Part shown: in pieces, positions 5,496 through 7,048 of the stretch | How the letters are laid out: every line of letters begins with the position of its first letter | How positions within the stretch are numbered: position 1 is the first letter of the stretch | NCBI GenBank assembly: GCA_020853455.1 | Contig: JADYYV010000261.1 | Span: forward strand, 1 to 7,048 | DNA from: Alphaproteobacteria bacterium | Lineage (GTDB): Bacteria; Pseudomonadota; Alphaproteobacteria; Micavibrionales; UBA2020 | DNA length: 7,048 bases | Reading direction: 5' to 3' | Notes under the pieces: model-generated | The model's input: only the letters and a program-made list of their open reading frames with translations | Database searches by the model: none | What the model was told of the DNA's origin: nothing | Program-made: the position numbers and the translations under genes

Positions 5496-7048
5496 ATGAT
5501 CAACACTCAAGGCCTTTCACAACAAGAAGCTTCTACCCGGTTAAATACCGATGGCCCGAACGAGCTGCCGCGCGAAGGCCACCGGACGCCATGGAAGATT
5601 ATCCGGAGCGTTATCAGCGAACCGATGTTTGCCCTGCTTTTGGCCGCAGGCTCCATCTATCTGGTTTTAGGCGACATACAGGAGTCGCTTGTACTTGTCG
5701 GATTTGTGACGCTTTCCGTTGGCATTACCGTTATACAGGAATTCCGCAGCGAGCGTGTACTCGACGCCTTACGCGATATGACCAGCCCCCGCGCCCTAGT
5801 GATACGTGACGGACAGCCAAAGCGCATTGCCGGTCGTGATGTCGTACGCGGAGATCTGCTCATCGTGAATGAAGGCGACCGCGTTCCGGCGGATGCTTTC
5901 GTAATCTCAGGCGATGCCTTGCAGGCGGATGAATCTCTATTGACCGGAGAATCTTTGGCCGTACGCAAGCATCCTGCGCAGGAGCTCCCAGATATTTTTC
6001 CTGCGCCAGGCGGCGAGGATTTACCCTACATTTACGCAGGAACACTGATTGTACGCGGCGGTGGGCGCGCTATCGTCTGCGCCACAGGCCTGCACAGCGA
6101 AATTGGGAAAATAGGCCAAGCGCTTGCATCGATTGAAATGGAACAGCCACGCCTCAGAATGCAGACGGGACGCATTGTGCGCTTGTTTGCCATAGGCGCT
6201 CTTTTATTCAGTGCTGGCTTGGCCTTGCTCAATGGATTCCTGCATGGCAACTGGTTGTCCGCCATTCTGGGTGGGATTGCACTGGGCATGTCGCTTCTAC
6301 CCGAAGAGTTTCCGCTAGTGCTAACGGTATTCATGGTCATGGGCGCATGGCGCATATCGAAAGCAAGAGTTTTGACGCGCAAAGCTGCAGCCATAGAAAC
6401 TCTGGGCTCTGCCACCGTGCTCTGCACCGATAAAACCGGCACACTCACGCAGAATAGAATGTCTATTGTGGAACTTTGCCAGAATAGTCCGGATGTCGTA
6501 GAAATCGGAGCGCTCGCAAGCCAAAAAGAAAGTCACGATCCGGTTGACCTGGCTTTCCTGACAGCGGCGCAAATGCAGAGCCCCCCCGAAAAACTCCGCC
6601 ACTATGGCCTGACACCAGACTTTCTGGCCATGACGAATATTTATTCGGAGAACGCGAAATATTTTGCAGCCAGCAAGGGCGCGCCGGAAACGATCATGCA
6701 GCTTTGCCGGATGAACGAGCAACAGGCATCAGATATTCGCGCCGCTATGGAAGATATGGCTACACGCGGCATGCGCGTGCTCGCTGTTGCAAGAGCTGAT
6801 AATATTACAGCGCCTTTCCCTGATAATCCCACAGATCTTTCTTTTCAGTTCTCCGGTCTGGTCGGACTTGCCGACCCACTGCGCGAAACCGTTCCGGATG
6901 CTGTGAAAGAAGCGCAAAACGCGGGCATCAAAGTTATCATGATTACCGGCGATTACCCGGCAACAGCGAAATCTATAGCCGCACAAGCTGGTATTACCGC
7001 AGAAAAAGTGATGACAGGTACTGATCTCGATAAGATTACGGACGAAGA
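5496..7048 (+). CDS. P-type cation-transporting ATPase (P2-like, PEEFP type), 3'-truncated by window edge
   Basis: This frame is open for 517 codons to the window end and encodes the first part of a membrane ATPase that pumps cations through a phospho-aspartate intermediate. In order it shows an N-terminal cation-ATPase motif (GLSQQEASTRL then GPNELP), M1/M2 hydrophobic segments near residues 44-82, the actuator loop DESLLTGES with TGES at 150-153, M3/M4 with PEEFP at 269-273, and the phosphorylation site DKTGTLT with D312. The nucleotide-domain KGAPE follows at K394, then the hinge-side motif MITGDYPATA with D486. The GDGVND motif and M5 onward lie beyond the edge. M4 has PEEFP in place of the PEGLP of calcium pumps, and there is no heavy-metal CPC motif, so a P2-like pump is likely but the ion is not predictable. 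The ATG at 5496 is the only ATG after the in-frame stop at 5475, though no Shine-Dalgarno is seen. ATA, AGA and CTA codons are commoner than in the upstream genes. Confidence 0.93.
   Translation, partial: MINTQGLSQQEASTRLNTDGPNELPREGHRTPWKIIRSVISEPMFALLLAAGSIYLVLGDIQESLVLVGFVTLSVGITVIQEFRSERVLDALRDMTSPRALVIRDGQPKRIAGRDVVRGDLLIVNEGDRVPADAFVISGDALQADESLLTGESLAVRKHPAQELPDIFPAPGGEDLPYIYAGTLIVRGGGRAIVCATGLHSEIGKIGQALASIEMEQPRLRMQTGRIVRLFAIGALLFSAGLALLNGFLHGNWLSAILGGIALGMSLLPEEFPLVLTVFMVMGAWRISKARVLTRKAAAIETLGSATVLCTDKTGTLTQNRMSIVELCQNSPDVVEIGALASQKESHDPVDLAFLTAAQMQSPPEKLRHYGLTPDFLAMTNIYSENAKYFAASKGAPETIMQLCRMNEQQASDIRAAMEDMATRGMRVLAVARADNITAPFPDNPTDLSFQFSGLVGLADPLRETVPDAVKEAQNAGIKVIMITGDYPATAKSIAAQAGITAEKVMTGTDLDKITDE

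Noticed and set aside
5453..5809. A 118-codon plus-strand open frame overlapping the start of the ATPase
   Set aside because: It is in a different frame from the ATPase, which shows strong conserved motifs through the same DNA. Its product resembles nothing, and most of its length is overlap.

Overview
The window looks like a stretch of an alphaproteobacterial chromosome. The evidence is the style of LeuB, an adenosine kinase-like PfkB protein of a type common in that class, high-GC coding sequence with strong G/C preference at third positions, and tight head-to-tail packing. The genus cannot be fixed from sequence alone. All genes are on the + strand, and genes run off both ends.

Layout: (1) 1-927, the last ~308 residues of leuB (3-isopropylmalate dehydrogenase). 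(2) 928-1980, a PfkB-family adenosine kinase-like protein whose ATG directly follows the leuB stop. (3) 1981-2081, a short AT-rich leader. (4) 2082-3455, an NfeD/ClpP-class membrane serine protease. (5) 3507-4244, a slipin (bacterial stomatin), the classical partner and probable substrate of that protease. (6) 4244-5080, a MOSC-domain protein overlapping the slipin stop by one base. (7) 5159-5248, tRNA-Ser with anticodon GGA. (8) 5249-5495, non-coding DNA with a strong hairpin, a dispersed inverted repeat and a candidate promoter. (9) 5496 to the end, the first 517 codons of a P-type cation-transporting ATPase, cut by the window edge.

How the genes may work together: leuB belongs to leucine biosynthesis, and its abutting kinase is probably co-transcribed. 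NfeD and slipin form a membrane quality-control or microdomain pair in which NfeD is expected to clip the hydrophobic C-terminus of the slipin. The MOSC protein is translationally coupled to the pair, but its link to it is unknown. After the tRNA, base and codon use shift (more ATA, AGA, CTA and TTA codons). This makes the ATPase a candidate for a separately acquired segment at a tRNA locus, although no integrase or second att site is visible. I found no clear undescribed system. The points most worth checking are the nfeD-slipin-MOSC coupling and the tRNA-Ser/ATPase junction.
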